A stretch of DNA of 9,198 nucleotides from Bacillota bacterium (GTDB lineage: Bacteria > Bacillota > Clostridia > Christensenellales > Aristaeellaceae): positions 1 through 9,198 of the forward strand of contig JAEWWY010000280.1 in assembly GCA_023458835.1 (NCBI GenBank), in the 5' to 3' direction. The position numbers and the translations under genes were made by a program. Below the pieces are notes generated by a model, which made no database searches, was not told the origin of the DNA, and saw only the letters and a list, made by a program, of their open reading frames with translations. How positions within the stretch are numbered: position 1 is the stretch's first letter; every line of letters starts with the position of its first letter. Below are positions 1 to 6,741 of the stretch, in pieces.

Positions 1-178
1 GGTGGTGGTCACCCATGAAATGTCCTTTGCCCAGGAGGTAGCCAACCACATCGTGTTCATGGACGGGGGCGTGATCGTGGAGGAAGGTTCCCCCGGAGAC
101 TTTTTCAGAGGCCCGAAGGAGGCGCGCACCCGCCAGTTTTTGCGCAGGATCCTGCCGGGGCAGGAGTATACAATATAG
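1..178 (+). CDS. Polar amino acid ABC transporter ATP-binding protein, C-terminal end (partial)
   Basis: The reading frame is open from base 2 and ends at the TAG at 176-178, giving the last 58 residues of a protein whose start lies outside the window. It opens with VVVTHEMSFAQEVA, the H-loop (switch) region of ABC ATPases, followed by HIVFMDGGVIVEEGSPGDFF and a tail ending RTRQFLRRIL. This order (VTHEM, then FMDGG.IVEEG.P..FF, then RT..FL..IL) is typical of the GlnQ/HisP/ArtP group, cytoplasmic ATPases that power uptake of polar amino acids with a permease and a binding protein. Walker A, the signature motif and Walker B are upstream and unseen, so the substrate cannot be named. It is the last gene of its run on this strand; a long hairpin begins at its stop codon. 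Confidence 0.85.
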   Translation, partial: VVVTHEMSFAQEVANHIVFMDGGVIVEEGSPGDFFRGPKEARTRQFLRRILPGQEYTI

Positions 179-224
179 TCCAATACGCAAAAAATGACGC
201 TGTCATTTATTGCGTATTGGACTA
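176..224. repeat. Near-perfect 49-base inverted repeat at the ABC gene stop codon
   Basis: Bases 176-190 pair perfectly with 210-224, and after one A/A mismatch (191/209) bases 192-198 pair with 202-208, leaving the three-base loop 199-201. The first arm begins with the TAG stop codon of the ABC gene. As RNA this is a very stable hairpin at the end of the transporter mRNA. It lacks the T-run expected right after a classical intrinsic terminator: the next bases are ACTCTGCACTTTT. It may instead be a 3'-end stabiliser, a non-canonical terminator, or a small mobile palindrome. The pairing is seen directly; the role is inferred. Confidence 0.7.
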
Positions 225-340
225 CTCTGCACTTTTCGCCTGCGCTCTTTCGCGCCGGCCTTCCCTCCGCCTTGTCGGTATAGACCAGTCTCCACCCTAC
301 GCCAGGCCCATCGATGCATTTATGTTTTGGAACAGATACC

Positions 341-386
341 CATGATACAGGCATCACCCCAAGGGATGAAAATGCCTGCATGATAC
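341..386. repeat. Small hairpin flanked by an 8-base direct repeat
   Basis: CAGGCAT at 348-354 is complementary to ATGCCTG at 372-378, and the intervening bases can add a CCC/GGG pairing. The sequence CATGATAC occurs at 341-348 and again at 379-386, on either side of the hairpin. It lies in the gene-free stretch 179-592. No coding frame or transposase is associated with it. It may be a remnant of a small insertion or a chance structure. Confidence 0.35.
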
Positions 387-393
387 GCATGTT

Positions 394-519
394 AAGCCTT
401 CCCCTTGAGGGGAAGGTGGCGCGCAGCGCCGGATGAGGTGTTTAGCTGCATTTTCCCAATGCAGCTTTACCACCTCATCAGTCGACTTCGTCGACAGCTT
501 CCCCTCAAGGGGAAGCCTT
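394..519. repeat. MITE-like palindromic repeat of the kind dispersed in Clostridia
   Basis: About 126 bases fold back on themselves in three blocks. CTTCCCCTTGAGGGGAAG (398-415) pairs with 498-515, GATGAGGTG (432-440) pairs with CACCTCATC (471-479), and AGCTGCATT (444-452) pairs with AATGCAGCT (458-466) around a five-base loop. Between the first two blocks each arm has a small hairpin of its own (GGCGCGCAGCGCC at 418-430; GTCGACTTCGTCGAC at 481-495). AAGCCTT lies at both ends (394-400 and 513-519). From memory, elements with these ends and the GGATGAGGTG core are abundant in GC-rich gut Clostridia. It has no coding capacity, so a mobile or once-mobile non-autonomous element is the likely reading. 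Confidence 0.75.
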
Positions 520-592
520 CAAATTTCTGCCTCACACCCTGTTTTCAGGGCAATATTAAACTGATATCACACCCTATTGCAGCGCAAATTAA

Positions 593-619
593 AGCGCCGC
601 TACAAACGATAGCGGCGCT
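593..619 (-). terminator. Probable intrinsic terminator of the DEAD-box helicase gene
   Basis: AGCGCCGCTA (593-602) and TAGCGGCGCT (610-619) form a perfect 10-bp GC-rich stem with a seven-base loop. It starts 18 bases beyond the helicase stop codon. Read on the minus strand the stem is followed by TTTAATTTGC, an imperfect T-rich tract, so it fits termination in that direction better than on the + strand, where GTTGTTATGC follows. Confidence 0.65.
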
Positions 620-636
620 GTTGTTATGCTTGGTGA

Positions 637-1860
637 TCAAAAGCGGGCAAACTGTGTCCGCACCCGCCCTTTTTCCTCCACCCTTCTGGGCGGCCGCGGA
701 ATCTTGGGCGGCGGGGTGAACACCTGCATGGGATAGGGGTGGTTTTCCACCACAGGCACCTTGCGGCCGGTCAATTTTTCAATGTCCCGCAGCTTCTCCT
801 TTTCCTCTATATCGCAAAAGGAAAGAGCGATGCCTGTGTGCCCGGCACGGCCTGTGCGGCCAATGCGATGAACATACGTCTCCGGTGTATCCGGGAGGTC
901 AAAATTGATCACGTGGGACAGTTCATCAATATCGATGCCCCGGGCGGCGATATCGGTGGCCACCAGTACGCGGATGGTTTTGTTCTTGAAACCGTTCAGG
1001 GCCTGCTGGCGGGAAGCCTGCGACTTGTCGCCGTGGATGGCCTGGGCATTGACATTGCCCCTTTGCAATTCGCGTACCACCCGGTCCGCGCCATGCTTGG
1101 TGCGGGTGAACACCAGTGCCGACTGTATGGCCTTGTCCCGCAGCAAGTGCGAAAGCAGGCTGCGCTTGTTGACCTTATCCACAAAGTATACCGACTGGGC
1201 GATCAAATCCACCGTCCGGGCGGCGGGGGCAACGTCCACCCTCACCGGGTCGTGCAACAGGGAACCGGAAAGCTCCGCGATTTCCTTGGGCATGGTGGCG
1301 GAAAAGAACAGCGTCTGCTTGTTTGCGGGCGTCTTTTGAAGAATCCTCTTCACATCGTGGATGAAGCCCATATCCAGCATACGGTCGGCCTCATCCAGCG
1401 TCAGTATTTCCACCTGATTCAGGTTCACCAGCCCCTGGCCGATGAGGTCGTTCAGCCGTCCGGGTGTGGCCACCAGGATATCAATGCCCCGGCGCAGGTT
1501 CTGCTCCTGGGGTCCCTGGGCCACCCCGCCGAAAATCACCGCGGCATGCAGCCCCGTATAGCGCCCGTAGGCCAGAAAGCTTTCGTAAATCTGCAAAGCC
1601 AGCTCCCGGGTAGGGGTCAGGATCAACGCCCGGATAGGCCGGCGCCCCGGCATAGGATTGACTTTCTGATGCAGCCGCTGCAGAATGGGCACGGCGAAGG
1701 CCGCCGTTTTGCCCGTGCCCGTTTGGGCGCAGCCCAGCAAATCACGGCCCGAAAGGGCCGGCGGTATCGCTTTTGTCTGAATCGGCGTGGGGGTGACATA
1801 CTGCTCCTGGGCCAGCGCCTTCAAGATCATAGGATGGATGGATAATTGATGAAATTCCAT
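637..1860 (-). CDS. rhlE: RhlE-type DEAD-box ATP-dependent RNA helicase
   Basis: This 407-residue cytoplasmic enzyme unwinds short RNA duplexes with ATP; family members act in ribosome assembly, mRNA turnover and cold adaptation. All core motifs are intact: Q motif TPTPIQ at 23-28, Walker A AQTGTGKT 45-52, PTRELA 83-88, GG 111-112, TPGR 132-135, DEAD 156-159, SAT 187-189, FTRTKHGA 251-258, ATDIAARGID 301-310 and HRIGRTGR 331-338. The stretches DEADRMLDMGFIHD, VFTRTKHGA and LRDIEKL resemble E. coli RhlE closely, which is why that symbol is used. The short tail (about 380-407) is rich in proline, arginine and lysine, as expected for an RNA-binding extension. The ATG at 1860 was chosen because AAAGGAG lies five bases upstream and MEFHQLSIHP matches the usual family start; the frame stays open to 1977 but through the leader terminator. 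It has its own promoter and leader. Confidence 0.97.
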   Translation of the reverse strand: MEFHQLSIHPMILKALAQEQYVTPTPIQTKAIPPALSGRDLLGCAQTGTGKTAAFAVPILQRLHQKVNPMPGRRPIRALILTPTRELALQIYESFLAYGRYTGLHAAVIFGGVAQGPQEQNLRRGIDILVATPGRLNDLIGQGLVNLNQVEILTLDEADRMLDMGFIHDVKRILQKTPANKQTLFFSATMPKEIAELSGSLLHDPVRVDVAPAARTVDLIAQSVYFVDKVNKRSLLSHLLRDKAIQSALVFTRTKHGADRVVRELQRGNVNAQAIHGDKSQASRQQALNGFKNKTIRVLVATDIAARGIDIDELSHVINFDLPDTPETYVHRIGRTGRAGHTGIALSFCDIEEKEKLRDIEKLTGRKVPVVENHPYPMQVFTPPPKIPRPPRRVEEKGRVRTQFARF

Positions 1861-2001
1861 GGATACTCCTTTATGTAATGGGGCTTTACGCCCTTGATGG
1901 GGCGCAGGCGCCCCCATAAAAAAGCCGCGACTTCCACGAAACGGAAATCGCGGTCCGATCAGCGGTACAGGGCGCATTCAAAAGATTATGAAATACTGCG
2001 C
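1861..2001 (-). promoter_or_regulatory. Helicase 5' leader with internal terminator and alternative hairpins
   Basis: From the start point expected about seven bases after the -10 box (near 2001) to the ATG, the mRNA has a leader of about 140 nt. In order it holds a 5' segment (1954-2001), a complete intrinsic terminator (1918-1953), and a GC-rich section (1878-1917) with competing pairings. There, CCCCCAT at 1911-1917 can pair with ATGGGG at 1897-1902 or with ATGGGG at 1878-1883, and GGGC 1881-1884 can pair with GCCC 1890-1893. GGGCGC 1970-1975 can also pair with GCGCCC 1908-1913, enclosing the terminator. The layout suggests transcription attenuation. No clear anti-terminator was found, so the trigger is unknown. 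The run AAAGGAG at 1866-1872 is the ribosome binding site. Confidence 0.55.
1918..1953 (-). terminator. Intrinsic terminator within the helicase leader
   Basis: On the minus strand CCGCGATTTCC (1953-1943) pairs with GGAAGTCGCGG (1935-1925), an 11-bp stem with one T/G wobble and a seven-base loop. A single C and then six T residues (1923-1918) follow. This is a textbook Rho-independent terminator. It lies about 50-85 nt after the expected start of the helicase transcript and 57 nt before the start codon. It would also stop any read-through from the reductase gene upstream. Confidence 0.82.
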
Positions 2002-2007
2002 ATGTAC

Positions 2008-2036
2008 ATCATAGTGCAAAATGGTCATTTTGTCAA
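2008..2036 (-). promoter_or_regulatory. Strong sigma-A promoter of the helicase gene, with a palindrome in its spacer
   Basis: On the minus strand TTGACA (2036-2031) is a perfect -35 box, followed after exactly 17 bases by TATGAT (2013-2008), one change from the -10 consensus TATAAT. The spacer contains the 16-base palindrome CAAAATG-AC-CATTTTG (2017-2032), which overlaps the -35 box by two bases and is placed where a repressor could bind. The start point is expected near 2001, giving a leader of about 140 nt. Confidence 0.82.
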
Positions 2037-2087
2037 CCAGAAGAATCTGCCTCAGCAGGGCAGCCTCCTTTGATGTTTTATCAAGGC

Positions 2088-2107
2088 AAAAGAGGGCCGC
2101 TCCTCCC
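2088..2107 (-). terminator. Weak possible terminator after the aldo/keto reductase gene
   Basis: On the minus strand, nine bases past the reductase stop codon, GAGG and CCTC form a short stem around a six-base loop (AGCGGC), extendable by two G/T wobbles, followed by four T residues (2091-2088). The stem is short, so this is a weak call. A second hairpin with one bulge (CCTTTGAT and ATCAAGG on the + strand, about 2067-2086) lies just beyond, before the helicase promoter. Confidence 0.33.
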
Positions 2108-2115
2108 CCGTTCCC

Positions 2116-3249
2116 TTACCTCGCCAAGGCTTCGTGCGTCTGGCGAAGCTGGTCGCGGATCTGAAGATGCTGGGGGCACTTGCCCTCGCAGGCGGCGCAA
2201 TCCAGGCAGGCGGAGGCATTTTCGTACTTCATCCAATCCGTCTTGCCGATCATGGCATACTGGCTCCTGGCATAATCGGTGATCTTGTAGACCCTGTGGT
2301 AGTTCATCATTTTGAAGACTTCGGGAATGTTGATGCCGGCCGGGCAGGGCATGCAATAGTTGCAGCCGGTGCAGTACAGCTCCGCCAGCCGCTTGTTTTC
2401 AGCCATCATGGTTTCCACCCGGCGTATCTCCTCCTCCGTCAGGGGGCTTATGTTGCTGGCCAGGCGGCCGTTTTCCTCCACCATGCCGATGCTCCCCATG
2501 CCCGACAAAGCGATATGCACGTTGGGATTGCTGAACACAAAGCGCAGCGCCACCTCGGCGGAAGATTCCACCTTGCCGGGCAGAAGGCTGCGGATGACAT
2601 CCGAAGGCGCACCCAGCCGCCCGCCGCCCACCGGGCCCATGACCACCACGCCCAGGCCCTGCTCGTGGGCCAGCGCCATGCCTTCCTCGTTAGACCTGTC
2701 CAGAAGGTTGTACTGGCAGAGCACAGAGGAGAAGATGCCCTCCCCGCGCTTCAGAATCTTGATCAGGTTTTCCGGATCATCGTGAAAGGAGAAGGAGATG
2801 TGGCGGATCAGGCCCTGTTCCTTCAGCTTGAGCGCCCGTTGAAGGGGCCCATCCTTCACATCGATCTTCGTGTCATACGCTTCCAGATCGATGCCCCAAA
2901 GGTGATAAAAGTCGATATAGCCGGTATCCAGCTTGCTTAGCGAAGTTTCCAGGCGCTTTTCAAAATCGTCGCCGGAGTCGTTTTCAATGGGGTTCTTGGT
3001 GGAGAGGTACACCTGATCGCGGCGGCCCTTCAGCGCCTTGCCCACGATGACCTCGCTTTGCTTGTCGCAGTAGTAGGGCGCGGTGTCGAAATAGTTGACG
3101 CCAAGCTCCATGGCCCGGTGCAGCATTTCCACGCTCTTTTCGGTATTGAACACCTTCACGCCGTCCTTTTCATCATAGGGCAGGCGCATGCAGCCAAAGC
3201 CCAGCCGGGATACCTGGATGCCTGTTTTGCCAAAGGGTACGTATTGCAT
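2116..3249 (-). CDS. Aldo/keto reductase with C-terminal ferredoxin-like (4Fe-4S) domain
   Basis: A 377-residue protein with two parts. Residues 1 to about 285 form an aldo/keto reductase barrel: GKTGIQVSRLGFGCMRLP at 7-24, and the catalytic set D55, Y59 or Y60 (FDTAPYY), K85 (STKN) and H116 (FYHLWG). Residues 293-361 carry two cysteine clusters, C293/C296/C299/C302-P and C348/C351/C354/C358-P, consistent with binding two 4Fe-4S clusters. The combination matches the ferredoxin-linked reductases grouped as COG1453; substrates are mostly unknown. It is cytoplasmic, with no signal peptide. The ATG at 3249 has AAAGGAG eight bases upstream. It starts 64 bases after the beta-mannosidase stop with no terminator between, so the two are probably co-transcribed, and a role in reducing a sugar-derived carbonyl is a reasonable but unproven inference. 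Confidence 0.95.
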   Translation of the reverse strand: MQYVPFGKTGIQVSRLGFGCMRLPYDEKDGVKVFNTEKSVEMLHRAMELGVNYFDTAPYYCDKQSEVIVGKALKGRRDQVYLSTKNPIENDSGDDFEKRLETSLSKLDTGYIDFYHLWGIDLEAYDTKIDVKDGPLQRALKLKEQGLIRHISFSFHDDPENLIKILKRGEGIFSSVLCQYNLLDRSNEEGMALAHEQGLGVVVMGPVGGGRLGAPSDVIRSLLPGKVESSAEVALRFVFSNPNVHIALSGMGSIGMVEENGRLASNISPLTEEEIRRVETMMAENKRLAELYCTGCNYCMPCPAGINIPEVFKMMNYHRVYKITDYARSQYAMIGKTDWMKYENASACLDCAACEGKCPQHLQIRDQLRQTHEALAR

Positions 3250-3313
3250 GGTGAGGGCTCCTTTCTGAATATAAGCAGTCAGTCTTTTTGCTCCGTCTTG
3301 AAATCATCCGCCA

Positions 3314-5749
3314 TCAAGCGATATCGAACACCGACCTTACGGTGATGCCCTCCGGACTTCCGCCGATGATCTTTATGCGCCTTTCCCCCGCGTCCATGTC
3401 AAACCAGTTGTCCGAGAGTTTCATCAGCCCATCGGCAGAATCGATAAACACGCTCTTGGCGTAAGCCTGCGCGGTGACGATGATTTCGCCGCCTTCTACC
3501 CGCACGTTAAGCTTTGGATCTTCGAACCGGAAATGCTTGGGCCGGGTCAGGAGCGCCGTGCCATGGGACACCGTCTTGCCCTCCTTGAGCAAAGCGAAGG
3601 AAACATACTGCCCCTGCCTGTCCATGTTCTGGAATTCCATCTCATCCAGCCACAGGCTGGAAAGGGGGGCCACCTTCACCTGCCATTCCCCCTGCTTGAG
3701 TATCCCGGCCCTATTGTCCCGCAGCGACCAAACCACGGTGCAGTCCTGCTCCTGCATGGTCTCGTTGGCCACGCAAAGCTGCACGGTATTTTTTACCGGC
3801 TTGTCAAGCTGTTCGTTGACAGAGGAAAGCCCCGTCAGTTCGCCCTCCTCCTTGCAGGAGATCATCAAAGGCGCAAAGAAGCGCCGGGCGGCATAATGCA
3901 GCGCCTTCCAGCGGAAATCATAATCGATGGACGACCAGGAGATCACCGGCCAGCAATCGTTGAGCTGCCAATAGATGGCGCCCATACAGCGGCCCCGGTG
4001 CCGCCGCCAGTGCTCCACGCCGTAGCGGATGGCATCGGCCTGCAATAGCTGGGAGGTGTAGATGAGGCTGCTCAAATCCTTGGGATATACATACGTTTGC
4101 GACAGGTACATCAAAATCCTGCCGTTGGCCGTACCGTTGCGCTGATGTTTTTCCATCACCCGGGAGAAGGCATTGCGTTCCTCCGGCAGTGTCACAGCCT
4201 CCAGCGTCTTCGCATGCGGGTATGACTGGAAACCAAACTCCGATGCGTAGCGGAAATAGAAATCCCGGTAGGCGGTAAAGGGCTTCAGGCCATGCCATAC
4301 ATCCCAATAATGGACATCGCCCCGGTTTTCGGCGTTGGGATCGTCGAACCTGCCGCCGGAAGACGGGGAGGCCGGCCAATAGAAGGTGTCGGGGTCCAGC
4401 TCCCTGACCATGCGGGGCAGGATATGTTCGTACATGCGCAGGTACTCATAGCGCTGGGTGGGTGTGGCTACCCAATGGTTCTGGACGGCGAACATTTCCA
4501 TTTCATTGTTGCCGCACCATAACCCCAGGGATGCGTGGTGGCGCAGGCGCAAAATGTTATCCCGGAACTCCGCGCGGATGCTTTCCTCAAACGCGTCGGT
4601 AAGCTTGTACGCCCCGCAGGCGAACATGAAGTCCTGCCATACGATCAGCCCCAGCTCGTCGCAGGCGTCATAGAAAGCATCGGAAGGGTAGTGCCCGCCG
4701 CCCCACACGCGGATGGCGTTGAAGTTGGCCTCCTTGGCGTTTTCCAAAAGCTTGCGGGTGCGCTCAGGCGTCACGCGGCCCAGGAGGCTGTCCTCCGGAA
4801 TATAGTCCGCGCCCATGGCAAAGATCTGTATGCCGTTCACCTCATGGCAGAAGCTTTCGCCCCACGCATCCTTTTCACGGCGCATGGTCATTTTACGCAG
4901 GCCGATCTTCCTCTCCCATACATCCAGCGTGCTCCCCGCGCCGTCCAAAAGCACCGCACGCACGGTGTACAGCGGCTGCGCGCCGTAGCCGTTTGGCCAC
5001 CAAAGCATGGGATCGGCAATGTGGATATTCCCTTCCCCATCCATCGGATAAATCTTCCCGCCGGGGGCCACCGCCTCCGCCTGCACATGAAGGGCGCCGT
5101 CGCCCGCCGTTTCCAGCTCATGCCCTACGGCAAGCGCCACCGCGCCGTTTTCATGGCGCTGGCGGATATGGACGGTTAAAAACCGCCCGCCCGTGATGCC
5201 CAGGAGGGAGATGCTGCGCCAGATGCCACAATCGGGAAGCCGGGGGCCCCAATCCCAGCCGAACATGCAATGGGCCTTGCGCAGGTGCACAAAGCCGCGC
5301 ATGCAGTCCTCCGTGCCGGTATACTCGGGGCTTTCCTCAAACTTTTCCCGTATATAGCGGGTAGGCGAATAAAAATGAACGCGTATGCTGTTTTCCCCGG
5401 CATGCAAAAGGGATTTTACATCCGCTTCCCAGGTGCGGTGCATGTTGTCTGCGTAAAGCACCTTCGCGCCGTTGACAAAAACATCCGCCAGGGTATCCAG
5501 TCCCTCCATGCGCAGAACCACCCGTGAGCAGGAAAGCAGCGGGCCTGAAACAGTAAATTCCCGTTCATAAAGAAAATCATTGTCCATCAGGGCCAGCGCC
5601 TTGTCCTCATTGTCGCGGTAGAAGGGGTCCTCCATCCGGCCGGCGGCCAGCAAATCCTGGTACACGGAGCCGGGCACCCTGGCCTGAATCCATGCATCCT
5701 CCCCCGCCACGCACATCCGCCATTGCCCGTTTAACGAAACCGTCTCCAT
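3314..5749 (-). CDS. Beta-mannosidase, glycoside hydrolase family 2
   Basis: This 811-residue enzyme removes terminal beta-D-mannose from the non-reducing end of beta-mannosides such as manno-oligosaccharides or N-glycan cores. Its layout fits GH2 beta-mannosidases: an N-terminal sugar-binding sandwich (about 1-190, with the typical WDWGPRLPDCGIW at 165-177), an Ig-like domain (about 190-290, with LWWPNGYG at 249-256), a TIM barrel (about 300-625) and C-terminal beta domains. The acid/base is E416 in WCGNNE and the nucleophile is E504 in SEFGFQS, both intact. Length is normal for the family. No signal peptide is seen, so it works in the cytosol on imported sugars. The ATG at 5749 has AGGAGG eleven bases upstream. 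It lies in a four-gene minus-strand run. No mannoside transporter is visible in the window, so uptake must be encoded elsewhere. Confidence 0.97.
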   Translation of the reverse strand: METVSLNGQWRMCVAGEDAWIQARVPGSVYQDLLAAGRMEDPFYRDNEDKALALMDNDFLYEREFTVSGPLLSCSRVVLRMEGLDTLADVFVNGAKVLYADNMHRTWEADVKSLLHAGENSIRVHFYSPTRYIREKFEESPEYTGTEDCMRGFVHLRKAHCMFGWDWGPRLPDCGIWRSISLLGITGGRFLTVHIRQRHENGAVALAVGHELETAGDGALHVQAEAVAPGGKIYPMDGEGNIHIADPMLWWPNGYGAQPLYTVRAVLLDGAGSTLDVWERKIGLRKMTMRREKDAWGESFCHEVNGIQIFAMGADYIPEDSLLGRVTPERTRKLLENAKEANFNAIRVWGGGHYPSDAFYDACDELGLIVWQDFMFACGAYKLTDAFEESIRAEFRDNILRLRHHASLGLWCGNNEMEMFAVQNHWVATPTQRYEYLRMYEHILPRMVRELDPDTFYWPASPSSGGRFDDPNAENRGDVHYWDVWHGLKPFTAYRDFYFRYASEFGFQSYPHAKTLEAVTLPEERNAFSRVMEKHQRNGTANGRILMYLSQTYVYPKDLSSLIYTSQLLQADAIRYGVEHWRRHRGRCMGAIYWQLNDCWPVISWSSIDYDFRWKALHYAARRFFAPLMISCKEEGELTGLSSVNEQLDKPVKNTVQLCVANETMQEQDCTVVWSLRDNRAGILKQGEWQVKVAPLSSLWLDEMEFQNMDRQGQYVSFALLKEGKTVSHGTALLTRPKHFRFEDPKLNVRVEGGEIIVTAQAYAKSVFIDSADGLMKLSDNWFDMDAGERRIKIIGGSPEGITVRSVFDIA

Positions 5750-5811
5750 GCGTTTGCTGTCCTCCTATGAATCATAAGGCGTGCCGCTCTTTTATAACAG
5801 GCCGGTTTATC

Positions 5812-6693
5812 TCAGCCTTTCAGCCGGTACCGCACAAATGCCAGGTTACGGCTGTCCGGCGCCCAGGAATTTACATTCATGGTGCCCTGGCCGCCAAATA
5901 GTGATACCAAAAGGCGCGACCCGCCTCCATCATAAGGCATGATCCGAAGCTCCACATTTTTGTTGGCCGGGTGGTCGCCGGGGGCTACATCATTTTTGCG
6001 GTAGGCGATGTACACCACCCATTTCCCCTCCGGGGATACGTGAGGAAACCAGTTGTTGGATTCCTCCTCCGTCATGCGCATAACGTTTTGGCCGTCCTTG
6101 TCCATGCGGTAGATCTGCATCAGGCCGGAACGCACGGAGTTGAACCAGATATGCTTCCCATCAGGGGAATACTCCGGGCCGTCGTTCAGGCCCGGCGCAT
6201 CGGTCAGCCGCGTTTCTTCGCCGCCCGCGGCTGGAATGGTATACACATCGTATTCCCCGTTGCGCTCGGCACAATAGGAAAGCGTGCTGCCATCAGGCGA
6301 CCAGCCATGCAGGTAACTGGGCGCGATGGGCGTGATCAGCGTGGGATGCCCGCCCGCCAGCGGAACGATGTAGATGCGGGATTGGCCGTCCTCCGCAGTA
6401 TGGTGGCTGACGGCAATGGATTTTCCGCCGGGGGAGAGCACATGGTCGTTATTGCACCAGGTGCAAAAGCCGGAATCTATGGCGCCGTGCCTGCCCGTCT
6501 CCAGGTCATAGGTACAGATCCGGCCGCCCGCGTTGTAAATCAGCATCCTGCCGTCCCCCGTCCAGTTGGGGGCCTCGATCAGGTGATCCATCTCCCACAG
6601 CCGCGTACATTTCCCTGTGGCGGTGTCAAGGATCTCCAGGCTGGAATACACCTGGCGCGCGTCCATCCTGCGCCGTTCCCTGAGCACGTTCAA
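5812..6693 (-). CDS. TolB/PD40-type six-bladed beta-propeller protein, cytoplasmic
   Basis: A 293-residue protein made almost entirely of TolB-like propeller repeats. Blade motifs of the form SPDGK.I.F are visible at APNWTGDGRMLIYN (41-54), LSPGGKSIAVS (86-96), GWSPDGSTLSYCAE (130-143), EYSPDGKHIWFNS (174-186), HVSPEGKWVVYIAY (218-231) and SWAPDSRNLAFVRY (276-289), which suggests six blades. There is no signal peptide and no second domain, unlike periplasmic TolB or propeller-peptidases, so it is probably a cytosolic binding protein or an uncharacterised enzyme. The start codon is TTG at 6691-6693; AGGGAGG seven bases upstream supports it, while the first internal ATG (codon 10) lacks a well-placed site. 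It sits 62 bases before the beta-mannosidase gene, implying a role in the same sugar pathway; the molecular function is not known. Confidence 0.9.
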   Translation of the reverse strand: MNVLRERRRMDARQVYSSLEILDTATGKCTRLWEMDHLIEAPNWTGDGRMLIYNAGGRICTYDLETGRHGAIDSGFCTWCNNDHVLSPGGKSIAVSHHTAEDGQSRIYIVPLAGGHPTLITPIAPSYLHGWSPDGSTLSYCAERNGEYDVYTIPAAGGEETRLTDAPGLNDGPEYSPDGKHIWFNSVRSGLMQIYRMDKDGQNVMRMTEEESNNWFPHVSPEGKWVVYIAYRKNDVAPGDHPANKNVELRIMPYDGGGSRLLVSLFGGQGTMNVNSWAPDSRNLAFVRYRLKG

Positions 6694-6741
6694 ACTTACC
6701 CCTCCCTATATTTCCTTTTTCCCGCCCAGGCATAGGCCCCG

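Noticed and set aside
405..719. Open frame of 104 codons on the + strand over the palindromic repeat
   Set aside because: It is mainly the translation of the repeat arms and the helicase terminator, with no ribosome binding site and no domain.
739..1845. Long open frame of 368 codons on the + strand opposite the helicase
   Set aside because: It is fully antisense to a gene with every DEAD-box motif intact. Its translation is rich in H, Q, G and R with no recognisable domain, as expected of a shadow frame in GC-rich coding DNA.
1861..1977. Extra 39 codons at the N-terminus of the helicase
   Set aside because: They translate the leader terminator and hairpins. The ATG at 1860 has a well-spaced AAAGGAG and matches the usual family start.
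2062..2069. AAAGGAGG on the minus strand between the reductase and the helicase promoter
   Set aside because: No start codon opens a usable frame at the right distance, so no small gene was called.
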